A DNA stretch of 64,000 nucleotides, from the NCBI RefSeq assembly GCF_932294415.1, contig NC_065535.1, positions 26,251,782 through 26,315,781 on the forward strand, written 5' to 3'. A model generated the notes under the pieces. It saw only the letters and a program-made list of their open reading frames with translations, did no database searches and had not been told where the DNA came from. This DNA is from Quercus robur. Its lineage: Eukaryota; Streptophyta; Magnoliopsida; Fagales; Fagaceae. The position numbers were made by a program, and so were the translations under genes. Positions 1-24,543 of this stretch are shown here, piece after piece (positions within the stretch are counted from its first letter, which is position 1; the number at the start of each line of letters is the position of its first letter).

Positions 1-116
1 AATGAGTCTTCTTTATGCTTGGACTAAAAGGAAAAAGGCAGAAGAAATTGGCGAGTTAGCCGCGAGAAAATTAAGAAATTTTATTGAAAAAGGAAAAAAA
101 AGGAGAAATAACTTAC

Positions 117-2105
117 CCTCCATTCAGTGGCAGATACGGGATGAGGAGTAGTTTTCCTTTTGCTACCACGAGTCCTGCTAGCCAGCGGAGCACCTGCAGG
201 AGGCAGTGGTGTGGCAGGCTTGGTTTTGCTGGCAGACTTGGGTTTGGCAGGCGCTTTCTTGCTTTGTACAGAGAGATTGATTACCTTAACTTTTTTCTCC
301 CAACCAGGGGGATAGTCGCCAGTGTGCCAAAACCATCATTTCTTCTCTGCGTCCCATTCAAAAATGGCTGACCGACTCTGTTTTCTAGCATACGCCAAAA
401 CGGATTTAGAGGGAAGCAGTAGGCGAGGGTTAACCGAGACAACCATGCTTAGCCCTTCAGGAGGAATAAGGGAGAAGCCACGACTCCCCGCTAACTCAGC
501 CACAAATGAATCCATCACCGCATGTCAGTAACTGTGCATGGGAAAAGTGCAGACACCCTCCCTTAGCGAACCAGGGATTGTAACGGCGTTGAAACACTTC
601 TTCCAAAAGTCAAAGGCAGTGTGCCGCAGGAAAGGACGGACTGAAGTAGGAGTTCCTATGAGGGAAGAAATGTCATCGGGGATGTCTTGATCCAGTCTAA
701 ACTGCCTTCTCACCCGGTTGGCAGAGTAGTGAACAAATCTAATGCCTTCATCGGCTAGGTAAGGCAGCCATCCAGCATTGGTAGCGGCAAGATAGGTAAT
801 CCTAGTTTCATCAAAGCTGACCAATAGGGTAGTAGTCCCAACGGTATGAACAAACGAACCCATGACAGAGTCCGCACAAGTATAATCAGCACCCAAATTT
901 CTATAGGCTCTCCAAGAGAAACCCACACCCTCATCAAAAGATTCAACCACAGAATAACCAATCGGCTTTAAACCAGACCAATGAAAAACAAGCGGGAAAT
1001 CGGATTCAAACCTGCCACAAAAATCGGTGATCACTCTCGGACAACCCTGGTACTTCTCTCTGGCAAACCGAGCAGGTCTACATTTTGTCAAGTATTGAGC
1101 ACAACGCTCAAACAACCACTGCTGGAGTATAGTGCAATGAACGGAAGAAGTGACAATGTGGCAGGACCCAGCTTGATTCTCACCATTACGGAGGATATCT
1201 AACTGAACATACAAGTGCCCCAGGAACATAGGAGCTAGTGGCAGGCTCACCCCCGCAGATATTTTGATAGCCAAGCGAAAGTACAAAAGTTTTATGGCAT
1301 AGTGGGGGTGGGACCCAAAAACAAACTTGCAAAACCAAAATGCAATAAAAGCCGCACGACGGGCGGTAGCAGAAAACTTGGAGGAAGAACTCACCCAGTA
1401 GGACAACTTGACGTTTTTGGTCATCCTTTTCCTCAATTCAACCTCAATGGCCTTTTCCTCAGGAGAAAGCTCTAAGGCGGCAGGATCGGTATCGCCGAGA
1501 ATGGGCAAAAGCAACTGGTTAGCCACATCTTCGAGAGTCATGGTGAGTTCGCCGCACGAGAAAAAGAAGGTGTAGGTGGTGGTGCACCATCTCCGGACCA
1601 AGTGGCGGAGGTTATAGAGGTCCCGGAAATTCGACAAGCAGCGAGATGAGACTATAGCCTTCAAAATGTCGGCTCGCTACAACAAACCCATAAAACTCGT
1701 GTCGAAAAGCTCGCTAGCAACCCATTCCTTCCAACCCGAGGATGTGTCGAACCCAAATTCAAAATGGAAGGGTACCGGAAGCAAAACACCTTGGCAAATG
1801 GACAGATCAAGGATTGAAGATGCCAAAAGAGCCCAAGAAACGTCGGGGTCTCGCTGGACAAGGGTAATCAATACACGACCTGGCGGCAACGGTACATAGT
1901 CACCGGGGATTTTTGGGAAGTGAGGATTGATTTCATACCAAGGGTCGATTAAAGGAGCGCATTCACTGTCGGGGTCGCGCTCCGTCTCCTCCTCAGCGGA
2001 CCGCTCCGAATCAGAGCATTCCATCTCCTCTGGAACGACAGGAGAATCGGAAGCAACCGCCTTCCCTTTGCGGCGGGAAGAGCCTTGACTTTTCACCGGT
2101 GACAT
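117..2105 (-). pseudogene. Plant mobile domain (PMD) antisense ORF of a Ty3/gypsy element, with three in-frame stops
   Basis: One reading frame runs from the ATG at 2105 to about 117, broken by TAG at 1677-1679, TGA at 525-527 and TGA at 336-338. All three pieces are in the same phase, so there is no frameshift. The N-terminal ~140 residues are basic then acidic/Ser-rich. The middle begins around the motif TLEDVANQLLLPILGD and has the aromatic-rich run typical of the plant mobile domain. The C-terminal part is Lys/Pro-rich (KKAPAKPKSASKTK) and ends at a possible splice donor (GGTAAGT, 117-111). PMD proteins are transposon-associated, and in Tat-lineage gypsy elements such ORFs lie antisense between pol and the 3' LTR, which fits the LTR at 2268 in the opposite orientation. 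A TATA-like TATTTAAGG lies about 125 bp upstream (2229-2237, minus). Each stop can be explained by one C-to-T change (CAG or CGA). It may continue beyond the window. Family sure; element assignment inferred. Confidence 0.75.
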
Positions 2106-2267
2106 GGTGAGGAGGCTTAGTCGGAGAAGGTGGGTATGGGTGTTTGAAAGGAAGAAGGAGAGTAAGAGACGGAGAGTGAATGTTTTGGGAAAGAAAGAGT
2201 TTGTGATTAAAGTGCAGAAGGATTCCTCCTTAAATACCTAGGTCATTAATATCAGCACAAAAGGAGG

Positions 2268-4218
2268 TGACGGGTCAGCCATCAGAAGGGAATGGAATTA
2301 ATGAAACAGCAGCTCTGTTTTGAAAATAACTGCCAAACTGGGAAATTCGAAGAGACAACCCTGTTCGCGGCAGGAAGGAGAATATATGTATGAATAAGAA
2401 GGGGTCCACAGCTTAAAAAAGACCCGCAAAAAAAGAGAAGAAGAAAAAAGATGAGAGAAGGGCAGAAACGCCTTTTCATTCACATATGAATCGCAGGAAC
2501 GTTTCATATGTTCAGGGGGCTAAATGTTAAGGGCCATTTGTGGAATCCCAGGCAGACAGAAAAGCCCAATAATGAGGGCCACAAAGAATTGACAAGATAA
2601 ATAGCAAAAAACCCATTAGACCCAAGCGGCAGGAATAATGGATCACAGGTCCAACAAATAAATAAATGGGTCTTAAAGAGGCAAGCGGGTTCAAGGAAGC
2701 CAGGAAAGAAAGAAATAGCATCCCATGGGCAGAGTATGAGGTAGAAAAGTGAGAAAGGGCCGCCGCAGGCCCAAGGCAATTGTAAACTAAGAGAGTAAGG
2801 GGTTTATGGCAGGCTCATGAACTCCAAAGATAAGGATAAGGTTATTGGGCCGGGAAAGTCCAATGAAGTTAGTAAAAAGCCCATGGGAGTGTGAAATTAG
2901 CAAACGGGCCGAGGAAGCCCAAAGAAAGCAATCGGGTCATGGATATCCAAAGGAAAAGCCCAAAGGGACATAGGAGCCCATGAGTAAAAGCAAAACAGTG
3001 CCCATAACAAGCCACTGAGAAATGGGATAAACGGTTGGCCCAAAAGGAGGTCCAGCAGGATTAAGTTATTACGACAGGAATAACAATTCAACGTGGCAGG
3101 CAGTAAAGAAAATCAAAAGTGGGCCAAAGAAATGTAAAGCCCATTATCATACGAGGCCCAGCTCCTGAATGGAGCGAAAAACCAAGGGAAAGCCCACATG
3201 AAAGACCAGGAAATGCAGACGGAGAGTCTCCTAGTCGCGGCAGACGCATGAGCAGCAGGCATACTCTTGGACAAATTTGAAAGGGAAGCACGCGCAAGGC
3301 CCAGGCACCACCAGCTTGTACCTAGCCAATATAGGACATGGTGGGGCCATGGGCCAGAGGTAAGAAGTAAAGGGGGTATGGTTTAGTGATGGAGAGAGGG
3401 GAAAAGATCTATTTGTGGCTCCTGCCCAAGCCTCTTTTGGGAGGTACGTCTTGCTGGGATGATAGACCACCCAAAAGAGGCAAGTTTGAGGGGGAACCAT
3501 TGGGTGCATGCTCTAAGAGTAGAGAGAGAAAGCATTAATACCGTGGTAGGAAAAAATGTTATGGTATACAGAGGAACAAAACAAACCCGCTTCTGTCTGG
3601 CGAGGGTGGATGTCGCACAGTCCTGGTGGTCGGCAAGTACATCCAGACCAGACAAAGGTGGTTAAAGGGCAAAACGGTAAAACACTAGCCACGGCAGGTG
3701 CTATAAAAAGGCTCTTGCTTTGCCCTGTAGAGGAGGTCGAAAAACAGAGTATATTTTTGGGAGTAAAAAAGAAAAAACAGAGCAAGAAAGAAAACAGAAA
3801 AGAAAAGAAAGAAAAACTAAGAAAAAATGAGAGTTGGTTCAATAGGGCATGCACCCATAGATCGGTTTCCCTCTCTCCCCCTTCAAAATCTTACCTTCTT
3901 CCAAAACGCAAACAAGGACTCTTTTTCTTTTTTGGGTAACAACCATTCAGGTCCGACTCCTTCAAAGCCATTAATCCCCACGGCAGGATCCTTTTCCTGG
4001 GGGGGGTTATTTGCATTGAGAGGAGGCGTTCTCTCCTCTTTGGCTTTACTGTGGTAGACTAAGCTTAAAACTTGATTTATGCCCATTTAAATTAGCCAGT
4101 ATTATTTTCTTCATTTTTTCTCTATGATTGATATTATTATGACTGTAATCATGCTTTATTAGCAGGGAATGCATGGCTGTTTATTTAAATAAATCAAAGT
4201 ACTCTGTTTTAATTATTA
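2268..4218 (+). mobile_element. Probable 3' LTR of a Tat-like Ty3/gypsy retrotransposon
   Basis: A purine-rich run (CAAAAGGAGG, about 2258-2267) is immediately followed by TGACGGGT, the expected polypurine tract then LTR start. A strong TATA box lies at 3702, followed by a plausible leader. The stretch contains no real coding frame and is rich in GGCCCA/GGCAGG motifs. The right end is uncertain because a Helitron is inserted at 4218; the sequence after that Helitron (6088-6310) has a similar style and may be the rest of this LTR or of a related element. The 5' LTR and pol would lie to the left of the window. Confidence 0.5.
3702..3709 (+). promoter_or_regulatory. TATA box of the gypsy LTR
   Basis: CTATAAAAAGG is preceded by a GC-richer stretch and followed by a purine-rich leader, as in the promoter of plant gypsy LTRs. 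It points right (plus strand), opposite to the antisense PMD ORF. Confidence 0.5.
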
Positions 4219-4400
4219 CTAGTCGCTAACCCGTGCGATGCACGGAAAATGTATTGAGTACAATATATAATTTAATCTTTGTTTATTTTACTACAACACC
4301 AAAATTGAATTTGTAAAATAAAATCATATAGCTAAAACATTTGTTAACAGCTATACGTTTCAAACATTTATTAAACTATATTATTATTATTATTATTATT

Positions 4401-4816
4401 GTGGGGACATTAGAAGGCTTTTGTTCGCTTTGGGGAGCCAGTCCCTCACGATTTTGTCCTCGGCCCCCGAGTGTGGTATTGGGGATTTTTGCCTTTTGAG
4501 GTGATTGACACCTAGGCTCACCTTAGTCCCACATCGGTTGGAGAACCCTCCCACTCAAGGCTTATAAGCTTCTGGAGCAACCAAGAGTGTACTACTACTA
4601 CAGGCCCCCAAGTGTGGTATTGGGGATTTTTGCCTTTTGAGGTGATTGACACCTAGGCTCACCTTAGTCCCACATCGGTTGGAGAACCCTCCCACTCAAG
4701 GCTTATAAGCTTCTGGAGCAACCAAGAGTGTACCACTACTACACACTCGGGGGCCGAGGACAAAACCGTGAGGGACTGGCTCCCCAAAGCGAACAAAAGC
4801 CTTCTAATGTCCCCAC
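4401..4816. mobile_element. MITE with 74-bp terminal inverted repeats
   Basis: The left arm (4401-4474, starting GTGGGGACATTAGAAGGC) is the reverse complement of the right arm (4743-4816) with about one mismatch. The element sits inside an (ATT)n microsatellite, so the target duplication cannot be sized; about 9 bp is possible, which with long TIRs would suggest a Mutator-like origin. There is no transposase. The interior is two tandem 141-bp copies. It lies inside the Helitron at 4219-6087, so it entered that Helitron or was carried by it. Confidence 0.8.
4462..4742. repeat. Tandem duplication of a 141-bp unit inside the MITE
   Basis: Positions 4462-4602 and 4603-4742 repeat almost exactly. 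Each holds TAGTCCCACATCGGTTGG and a CTTATAAGC box, motifs I associate with small plant LTR (TRIM) elements. The first few bases of each unit overlap the TIR sequence GGCCCCC. Confidence 0.85.
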
Positions 4817-5530
4817 AATTATTATTATTATTATTATTATTATCAACTTAACAGTATTTTAATATATGATACCAACATGCTTCAAGAAAATGTCCAACAC
4901 TGAAAACAATTTCGAAAACAAACTCAACTAAACAGTTTGATGAATAAATATATTACAATCTATAATATAAGCCAAGAAATAAACTTTGAAACCAATATGA
5001 ACAAAATCCACGTCAAACAAAACCATTTCGATCATTAAGAATATGACTCACTAAAGTTATGAAAAACACAGGATTCATTACCAAAAAAAAAAAAAAAAAA
5101 AAGCATCTTTAGTCTTTATAGATTTTGCCTAAGTACCCAAATACGATGACACATACCCACACAAAAAGAGACATAAACACGGACAATTAAAGAAAAAATA
5201 AGAAAAACAAAAGAGACGTAAACACGGACAATTAAAGAAAAAATATAGGAAAAAAAAGTTAGGAATAGAAATATAAGATAAAGATGGGTTACCCTCAAAA
5301 AGAATAATCCATGGATATTCATTGAAATCTTCTAGATAATTTCTGATAATAGAAAAAATAAAACCCAAAAGTTATGATGTTAAAACTTCCAAAAGGCCAA
5401 AAAAAAAAATTAAAAAAATCAGAAGATTCAAAGCTTCAAAAGTATTGAAATAAAACTATATATATATATATATATATAATTACGCAATAAAGAAATACAA
5501 TAGAAAGAAGGGAATCCATGATTATAGCTT

Positions 5531-5777
5531 TTCCACTTATGTATTGGACTCCTCTTCTTCTTCGGTCAATGCATCAAGGTTAGGGTTATTTGATTTGTTC
5601 AATAAAAATTTGAAGATTTAATTAAAAGATTCAGGCCCAGCAATTAAATAAACAAAACAACAATTGACAAACTTATAAGAAAAAGCAACAAATCTATAAT
5701 TTTTATTGAACAAATCAAATAACCCTAACCTTGATGCATTGACCGAAGAAGGAGAGGAGTCCAATACATAAGTGGAA
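5531..5777. repeat. Long inverted repeat (hairpin), about 80-bp arms
   Basis: The left arm 5531-5610 (starts TTCCACTTATGTATTGGACT) is nearly the exact reverse complement of the right arm 5698-5777, with an 87-bp loop. A transcript would form a long near-perfect stem. It lies inside a Helitron and has no ORF of note. Confidence 0.85.
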
Positions 5778-6087
5778 TATGTGAATTGTGAAGCATGAGC
5801 CACCCTAAAAAAAAATCTTAAAGAAAAATAAGTTTTAAGAAGAAAATTGTGTTGCGGCAAAAATAAGTTTTTGGGGCTTAGGTTTTCTACGCAAGCAATT
5901 CTTAAATAGGAGAGAGTAGAGGCGATGGGAGAGTGTCCTTATTTGGCTAGAAATCTAATTTGCATTGGAAAAGGAAAACAGTGATGAGGTGGAAAATTTA
6001 ATTTAATTTAAATATTATGCTGACGTGGAAAATTGTGGGGGCTTCAAAAGTTTCGGTTTTATATATATATATATATATATATTATAT

Positions 6088-6310
6088 CTGCCTACCGTAA
6101 CTCGTCTGCAACAGTTCTGCTTGCCGTAAATTTGCTCCTAGCAGGCAAGGCATAAGTTTGTGCACAAACCGGTCCAAGTTGAGTTACAATTGGACCGGCC
6201 CCAGCTCCCTTACTCAGAAACACTAGGGCCCATCACCGCAGGAGGCAGCCCAACCCATTATCGCAGGAGGCAGCCCAATATACCATATCATACAAAAAAG
6301 GCCCCTACAA
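6088..6310. other. Short GC-richer retroelement-like spacer left of duplication unit A
   Basis: It contains two copies of CGCAGGAGGCAGCCCAA about 27 bp apart and a CCGGTCCAA...TTGGACCGG inverted pair. The style matches the gypsy LTR at 2268-4218, so it is probably retroelement debris. No gene seen. Confidence 0.4.
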
Positions 6311-6403
6311 TCATTGACAAGGTTTTGAGCTTGTCTTGCTAGAATGTGGGCTGGCTTATTGCCAGTCCTGCGTACATGAGAAAAATTAACAACACCAACT
6401 TCA
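6311..6403 (-). pseudogene. Truncated LINE RNase H-like fragment at the duplication boundary
   Basis: On the minus strand it encodes RRTGNKPAHILARQAQNLVND, the C-terminal signature of the RNase H-like domain of plant LINEs. The matching fragment in unit B (17322-17530) continues through WIEKILCCIQQALIQDV and a poly(A)-like tail; here the match stops at 6311. Confidence 0.7.
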
Positions 6404-6530
6404 TAAAATAACACAAAAAAGTAACATAAAATCATAAATTGCTTGTTCTCTTTACATATAAGCTTATAAATCTTATTCAGAGCAAGATCTCCAGTCATAG
6501 ATAATGCACACCATCTTGAACGAGAATGTT

Positions 6531-13230
<6,700 letters not shown>

Positions 13231-13326
13231 GGCTAACTTGGATGATGACGACTGTGATTAATGTCTGGCTGAAATTAGATCACTTTTGTTTTGAATGTTT
13301 GTGCCCTGATTTTGTCTCTGTGATGG

Positions 13327-13334
13327 TACTTATA
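13327..13334 (-). promoter_or_regulatory. TATA-like box of ADH copy 1
   Basis: TATAAGTA on the minus strand, about 100 bp before the ATG at 13230. The same box in the same context occurs upstream of copy 2. Confidence 0.5.
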
Positions 13335-14702
13335 CTGCTTGGTCTTCACTTATTATGGACAGTGCTACCAAGATTTTATCTTTTACCTGTAAATATCTAA
13401 ATAAAGACGAACTATAATCCATTTTGGATATATTTAGACTATTGATGACTCAATTAAATCTAATCCATTTTAAAATAGACAAAGTTTGGCTAAAAGTTGG
13501 TTAATGATTGTAAGATAAAATTTGTCTAAATCACGTGCGTTGACCTAAAATTAATAGTTGTAAATAATCACCTAAGTTTGGTTTAGTAAGTCGTGTGTGC
13601 ATTGCACATAACAATGATACATGTCAAATTTTTATTGTTAACTATGTTTATACGGTTATACCTAAACTTTGTTCAAATAAAATAGATACATATTTAGGAT
13701 TTTAAGCTCCACCATAGATTAAGAATTCTAGATAATTTAATCCTCAACTTTTAGCCCAATAATAAAGTCCCCTCAAAAATAAATCAATAAGATAAAAATC
13801 AATAAAATTGGGGGGGGGAAAAACAAATTAAGTTGCAAGTGTACCCTCAAAGTAGAGGAATTTTAATTATGCCTATTTGTGTTGAAAATTTTAGATTTTA
13901 GTTCTTGACATTATATAGCATTTTACTTCGGACCATTTACCCATTACGAGTTGGTCATCAAATGCAGCTGAAGTCGGTCACATATGCTAATTAGTCCAAT
14001 AATATGATCATGTCCATATGCTAATTAGTACAATAAAATGATCATGTCCATGTCAATTAAATAGCCTATTTAAAAAATAATAATAACAAAGTCTCTATAT
14101 ATAAAAAAATTACATAAAATTAAATACTTTTTTTTCCAATATTTTCTGGACATTCAAATGGAATGCCAAGAGTTTTAATCAACATATCAACCTAGAAATA
14201 AAATATCCAGTTACAACTAAATAATCTCAACCCACCATACTTAACCACAAAAACAATCACTTCCTATATACTAACAATAAAAAATAAAAATAAAAATCAA
14301 TTAAAAAGAGAGTTAATCTATGAGAGTCGGTGCCCTGGGCCCTTTGGCATTTTATTGGGCCAACCCCACATAAACAGGTGGAGTCGTGTTGGTGCCTCTC
14401 AAATTGATTGACTATATTCCCCCCCCCCCCCCCCCTAGATCGAGGGGTTATATAAAGTCACCACTTATTTTATTAAAATGGAAAAATAAGAAAGTTGTTA
14501 ATACTGTATTTTGTTCACTCTCATTTTGTATGCCAAATACCAATTTTAAGCCAAAAATTACAAAAATTATAATTTTGATTCCGGGATCAAGGGAATGCTA
14601 ATTGTAGTTTGATTTGTCCCAATTGAATGTCAGTTTACCAATTTTGAGTGTCTATGGGAAAAATGACCAAAATGCCCCTAATAATCAAAATTTGGTGTCC
14701 AA
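13335..14702. other. ADH copy 1 upstream region, AT-rich, no gene
   Basis: Presumed promoter and spacer. It has a short tandem duplication around 13982-14055 (ATGATCATGTCCAT boxes; single in unit B) and an 18-base C run near 14420 that is interrupted in unit B. I saw no obvious anaerobic-response cluster by eye. Confidence 0.4.
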
Positions 14703-16055
14703 GGGAGAACATGGTCTCCTAGTTTGAGCTCAAACACACCCTTGCCTACACTTTCCACAATTCTAAGCAATAACAATACAATTAACTAATACTTGTTCAC
14801 GTAAGTAAAAAAAAAACTATTTGAAATGTGCTATATTGTCCCTAGCAAGTATTTAGAACCAAAACAAGCTTTTTACAGCTTAATCAATTTTAACCTAAAC
14901 TAAACATACTAATCCAATTATAAATGACTTAACCAATTTCCAAACAAAACAAGCTACACTATACAAAGCATGGCAATATAGTAGTGTAAAGGAAATAAAG
15001 GGAAAAGAAAGCAAACCATATTAAACACCAAAACATATTTAGGAAGAGGAAAACCCAAGCACTGGGCGTAAAAACCTCTCCCCCGACCACCCATCGGAAA
15101 TCTCCACTAGAAGAAATAGTTGCAGTACATGGATGAACATAAACCCTCCAACCTTATTTCTCCTTGTGTACTCAAGTCCTCCAAGCTCTAGCTAGCGACA
15201 AACTTTACCAAGCGTTTTCTTCATCTGGCTTATTGGAGAACCTCCATTGAAGCACCAATGGAAACACCTCCAATAGAGATTGGATTTAAAGGTGGCTTCT
15301 CAAGTTTCCATAAGTTTTCTCTCACTCACAAGGTCTGTGTTTACGGGTGAGGAAAGAGTTTACAAAATTTCAATCAAAACAATGAAAGAGATGGAAAAGA
15401 GAGGATGGAATGTGTTTTTCTCAAAATAAAGTTTCTCTCTTTTCTTATACTCAATGTGACTTCTCTTGGATATCTCTTTTATGATTTTTAGGGTTTGTAT
15501 CAACCTTATCAGTAGTCTTTGTCATACCTCACAACTACGTCTGCGTGTGCATGTGCTGGCAAATGTGCATTGACCAGGTGTAGTCCAGGAAGTAGAGTAT
15601 AGAGATCGTGCAACTTGCGACCTGGACAAGCCCTAAGGTCACATGGTAGTTGCAAGGTGCGCATTAGCACTCTCATCCAGACCACCTGCAATGTGTATGT
15701 CGCGGGCTAGGTAGGTCACCTCCTAGTCGCCTCTAGGTCATGAAATGTTTGTCCATGTAGCTTTCCAAATGTAAAGGAGAGAATTAAGTACATCTACCGC
15801 AAATTACAATTACGTCTCGGAAAGTTAAATTAAAAATAAAACACAATTCATACAACTTTGTCACTGAATTAAGCCAACAAAAAATAGACTTCTCATTATT
15901 TTACAACCTTATTAGGATTTTTTTTATTGTAGTTTTTAGAGGGAGAAATTATAAACTAATTCAATTAAATATTAGAAAAAAACTGAACTGAGAAAGCATT
16001 ATATTTAACTACTTAAGACTCTAATACCAAATAGACTACTGGTCAAAATTTAGAG
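14703..16055 (-). pseudogene. ADH exon-4/intron-3 relic, split by a solo LTR (unit A)
   Basis: Minus-strand 14762-14703 reads as the first 20 codons of ADH exon 4 (IVESVGKGVFELKLGDHVLP), preceded by a splice acceptor (TTAG). The flanking 14763-14821 and 15896-16055 match ADH intron 3, stopping just before exon 3. The relic resembles copy 3 (IVESVGEG) more than copies 1-2 (VVESVGEG). It is a leftover of a further ADH copy with no other exon retained here. Confidence 0.8.
14822..15895. mobile_element. Solo LTR (about 1.07 kb) in the ADH relic, unit A
   Basis: Starts TGAAATGTG and ends TTCTCA, flanked by CTATT (14817-14821) and TTATT (15896-15900). The orthologous insertion in unit B has an exact CTATT pair, so one base of the duplication mutated here. 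No internal coding region. The matching intron of ADH copy 3 has an empty site. The family was not identified. Confidence 0.75.
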
Positions 16056-16270
16056 CTTAGGAGCTGAATTCCAAAACTTTGATTTATGTTTTGGGTATCT
16101 TTTTCTAAAGGACATGGAAATTCTCTTTTGAAAAACAAAGTGGTTTTAATCTAAAAATTTTCGCCTTTTAAAATCCCCTTTTAAATTTAAGTGCTCTACC
16201 CTAAAAAGATGAAAACCATGAATTCTTTGCTTCAAAACCCTTTTTTAAAGAAAACCCATGGATACCATTA

Positions 16271-16930
16271 TCCTGTCCTCGAATCCTGCATGGTATACCC
16301 AGAGTTAGGCGTATGTTTCCCGTGGACAACCTTTGTCTTCCACCTGCTGCTCTTGTTTCTGTTGCTGCTACAACTGTTAAAGTTTCTTCTATTCCTTCCC
16401 TTGCACTTTGGCATACCCGACTTGGTCACGCATCTTCCTCTTGGGTATAACAATTGGCTTCTAGAGTTTTGTTAGGTTCAATGTCCACAAAAAATTTTGA
16501 TTGTGTTTCATGTTAGTTAGGAAAACAACCAGTTTTGCCTTTCAATACTAGTGAATCAATGTCCACTGATATTTTTGACCTAATTCATTTTAATGTCTAG
16601 GGGCCTTCTTCTGTCTCTAGTATTGGTGGATCTCAATATTTTGTTGTCTTTGTTGATGATTATTCTCGTTATAGCTGGATTTTTCATATGAAACATCGTT
16701 CTGAATTATTGCAAGTATATTGTAATTTTGTAAAAATGGTTGAAACTCAATTTTCCAAACGCATCAAAATTTTTCAATTTGATAATGCTCTTGAATACAC
16801 TCAATATGCTTTCCAAGCTATTTTGCATTCCTATGGCACTATTCATCAACTAACTTGTCTATGTACCTCTCAACAAAATGGTAGAGACAAACGAACTTGT
16901 CAGTGGCTATGTTACAACGTGGAAAAAGGT
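16271..16930 (+). pseudogene. Degenerate Ty1/copia GAG-pre-integrase and integrase fragment
   Basis: Translated segments show LWHTRLGHASSSWV (pre-integrase), a damaged zinc-finger region, YFVVFVDDYSRYSWIFHMK (integrase core) and the degraded end TSQQNGRDKRT of the usual SPQQNGVAERK motif. Stops and frame changes break it, and no LTR or flanking pol was seen. It sits between units A and B and is absent after unit B, so it marks the junction. Confidence 0.75.
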
Positions 16931-17321
16931 TAATGTAGGAATTTCAAAATAACATTTCACCGAATTAAATTCTATGCATGCAAGCCTACAATAAATCATT
17001 GTCTCAACTAATAGCGTTATGACACATCCGTAAATTTAAATTGGACCAATCAAAACTAATTATTCTTAATCACAAATGGATGGACTTAATTCCTATATTT
17101 GCATATTAACTGTTAAAATTTAATTTCGTGATATTTTTTTAATATGAATGTCCAATTGAAGCTCATGACCTATCGTTTTGATTGTTATGCTTTCAAAATT
17201 TATCTTACATATGCAATTGGAGATCAAATGGTCAAAATTACATTTTTACTCCTATGTGAAATGACCATTTTGCCCTTGAATGAAGTTAATGTGAGTTGCA
17301 AAATGGGGTGTTTAAATTTTT

Positions 17322-17530
17322 CCTTTTTTTTTGATAAAAACACACTGAAACTATTATTATAACAACATCACAATACAGATACATCCTGGATAAGAGCTTG
17401 TTGAATACAACAAAGAATCTTTTCAATCCAAATTACATCATTGACAAGGTTTTGAGCTTGTCTTGCTAGAATGTGGGCTGGCTTATTGCCAGTCCTGCAT
17501 ACACAAAAAAAATTAACAACACCAATTTCA
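17322..17530 (-). pseudogene. LINE 3' end: RNase H-like C-terminus, stop, UTR and poly(A)
   Basis: The minus strand encodes CRTGNKPAHILARQAQ..., then WIEKILCCIQQALIQDVSVL and a stop (17368), followed by a short UTR ending GTTTTTATC and an A-rich tail (plus-strand T run near 17323-17332). That is a typical plant LINE 3' end. It abuts the ADH copy 2 3' UTR and is 5'-truncated. Confidence 0.75.
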
Positions 17531-17657
17531 TAAAATAACACAAAAAAGTAACATAAAGTCATAAATTGCTTGTTCTCTTTACATATAAGCTTATAAATCT
17601 TATTCAGAGCAAGATCTCTGGTCATAGATAATGCACACCATCTTGAACGAGAATGTT

Positions 17658-24439
<6,782 letters not shown>

Positions 24440-24535
24440 GGCTAACTTGGATGATGACGACTGTGATTAATGTCTGGCTGAAATTAAATCACTTTTGTTG
24501 TGAATGTTTGTGCCCTGATTTTGTCTCTGTGATGG

Positions 24536-24543
24536 TACTTATA
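24536..24543 (-). promoter_or_regulatory. TATA-like box of ADH copy 2
   Basis: TATAAGTA on the minus strand, about 100 bp before the ATG at 24439, in the same context as copy 1. Confidence 0.5.

Larger units (their letters stand above)
4219..6087 (-). mobile_element. Non-autonomous Helitron (minus orientation)
   Basis: Read on the minus strand, the left edge is a Helitron 3' end: a hairpin CCGTGC-ATC-GCACGG, a short spacer, then CTAG (4222-4219) followed by T. The right side, read on the minus strand, has the Helitron-like opening of a TA run, AAAACCGAAACTTTTGAAGC and CCCACAATTTTCCACGTCA, matching the start of the Helitron at 47598-48919. The terminal 5' TC is not visible in the TA run, so the right edge (about 6081-6088) is approximate. 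The body is AT-rich with no helicase ORF, and carries a MITE (4401-4816) and a long hairpin (5531-5777). Confidence 0.7.

Noticed and set aside
3231-3939. ORFs of 68-127 residues on both strands within the gypsy LTR
   Set aside because: They overlap each other in the LTR and have no domain; consistent with chance frames in GC-richer non-coding DNA.
14386-14601. ORF with a Pro run (and its unit B counterpart at 25590)
   Set aside because: The Pro run is the C homopolymer; the length differs between the two units and the frame is not conserved across it.
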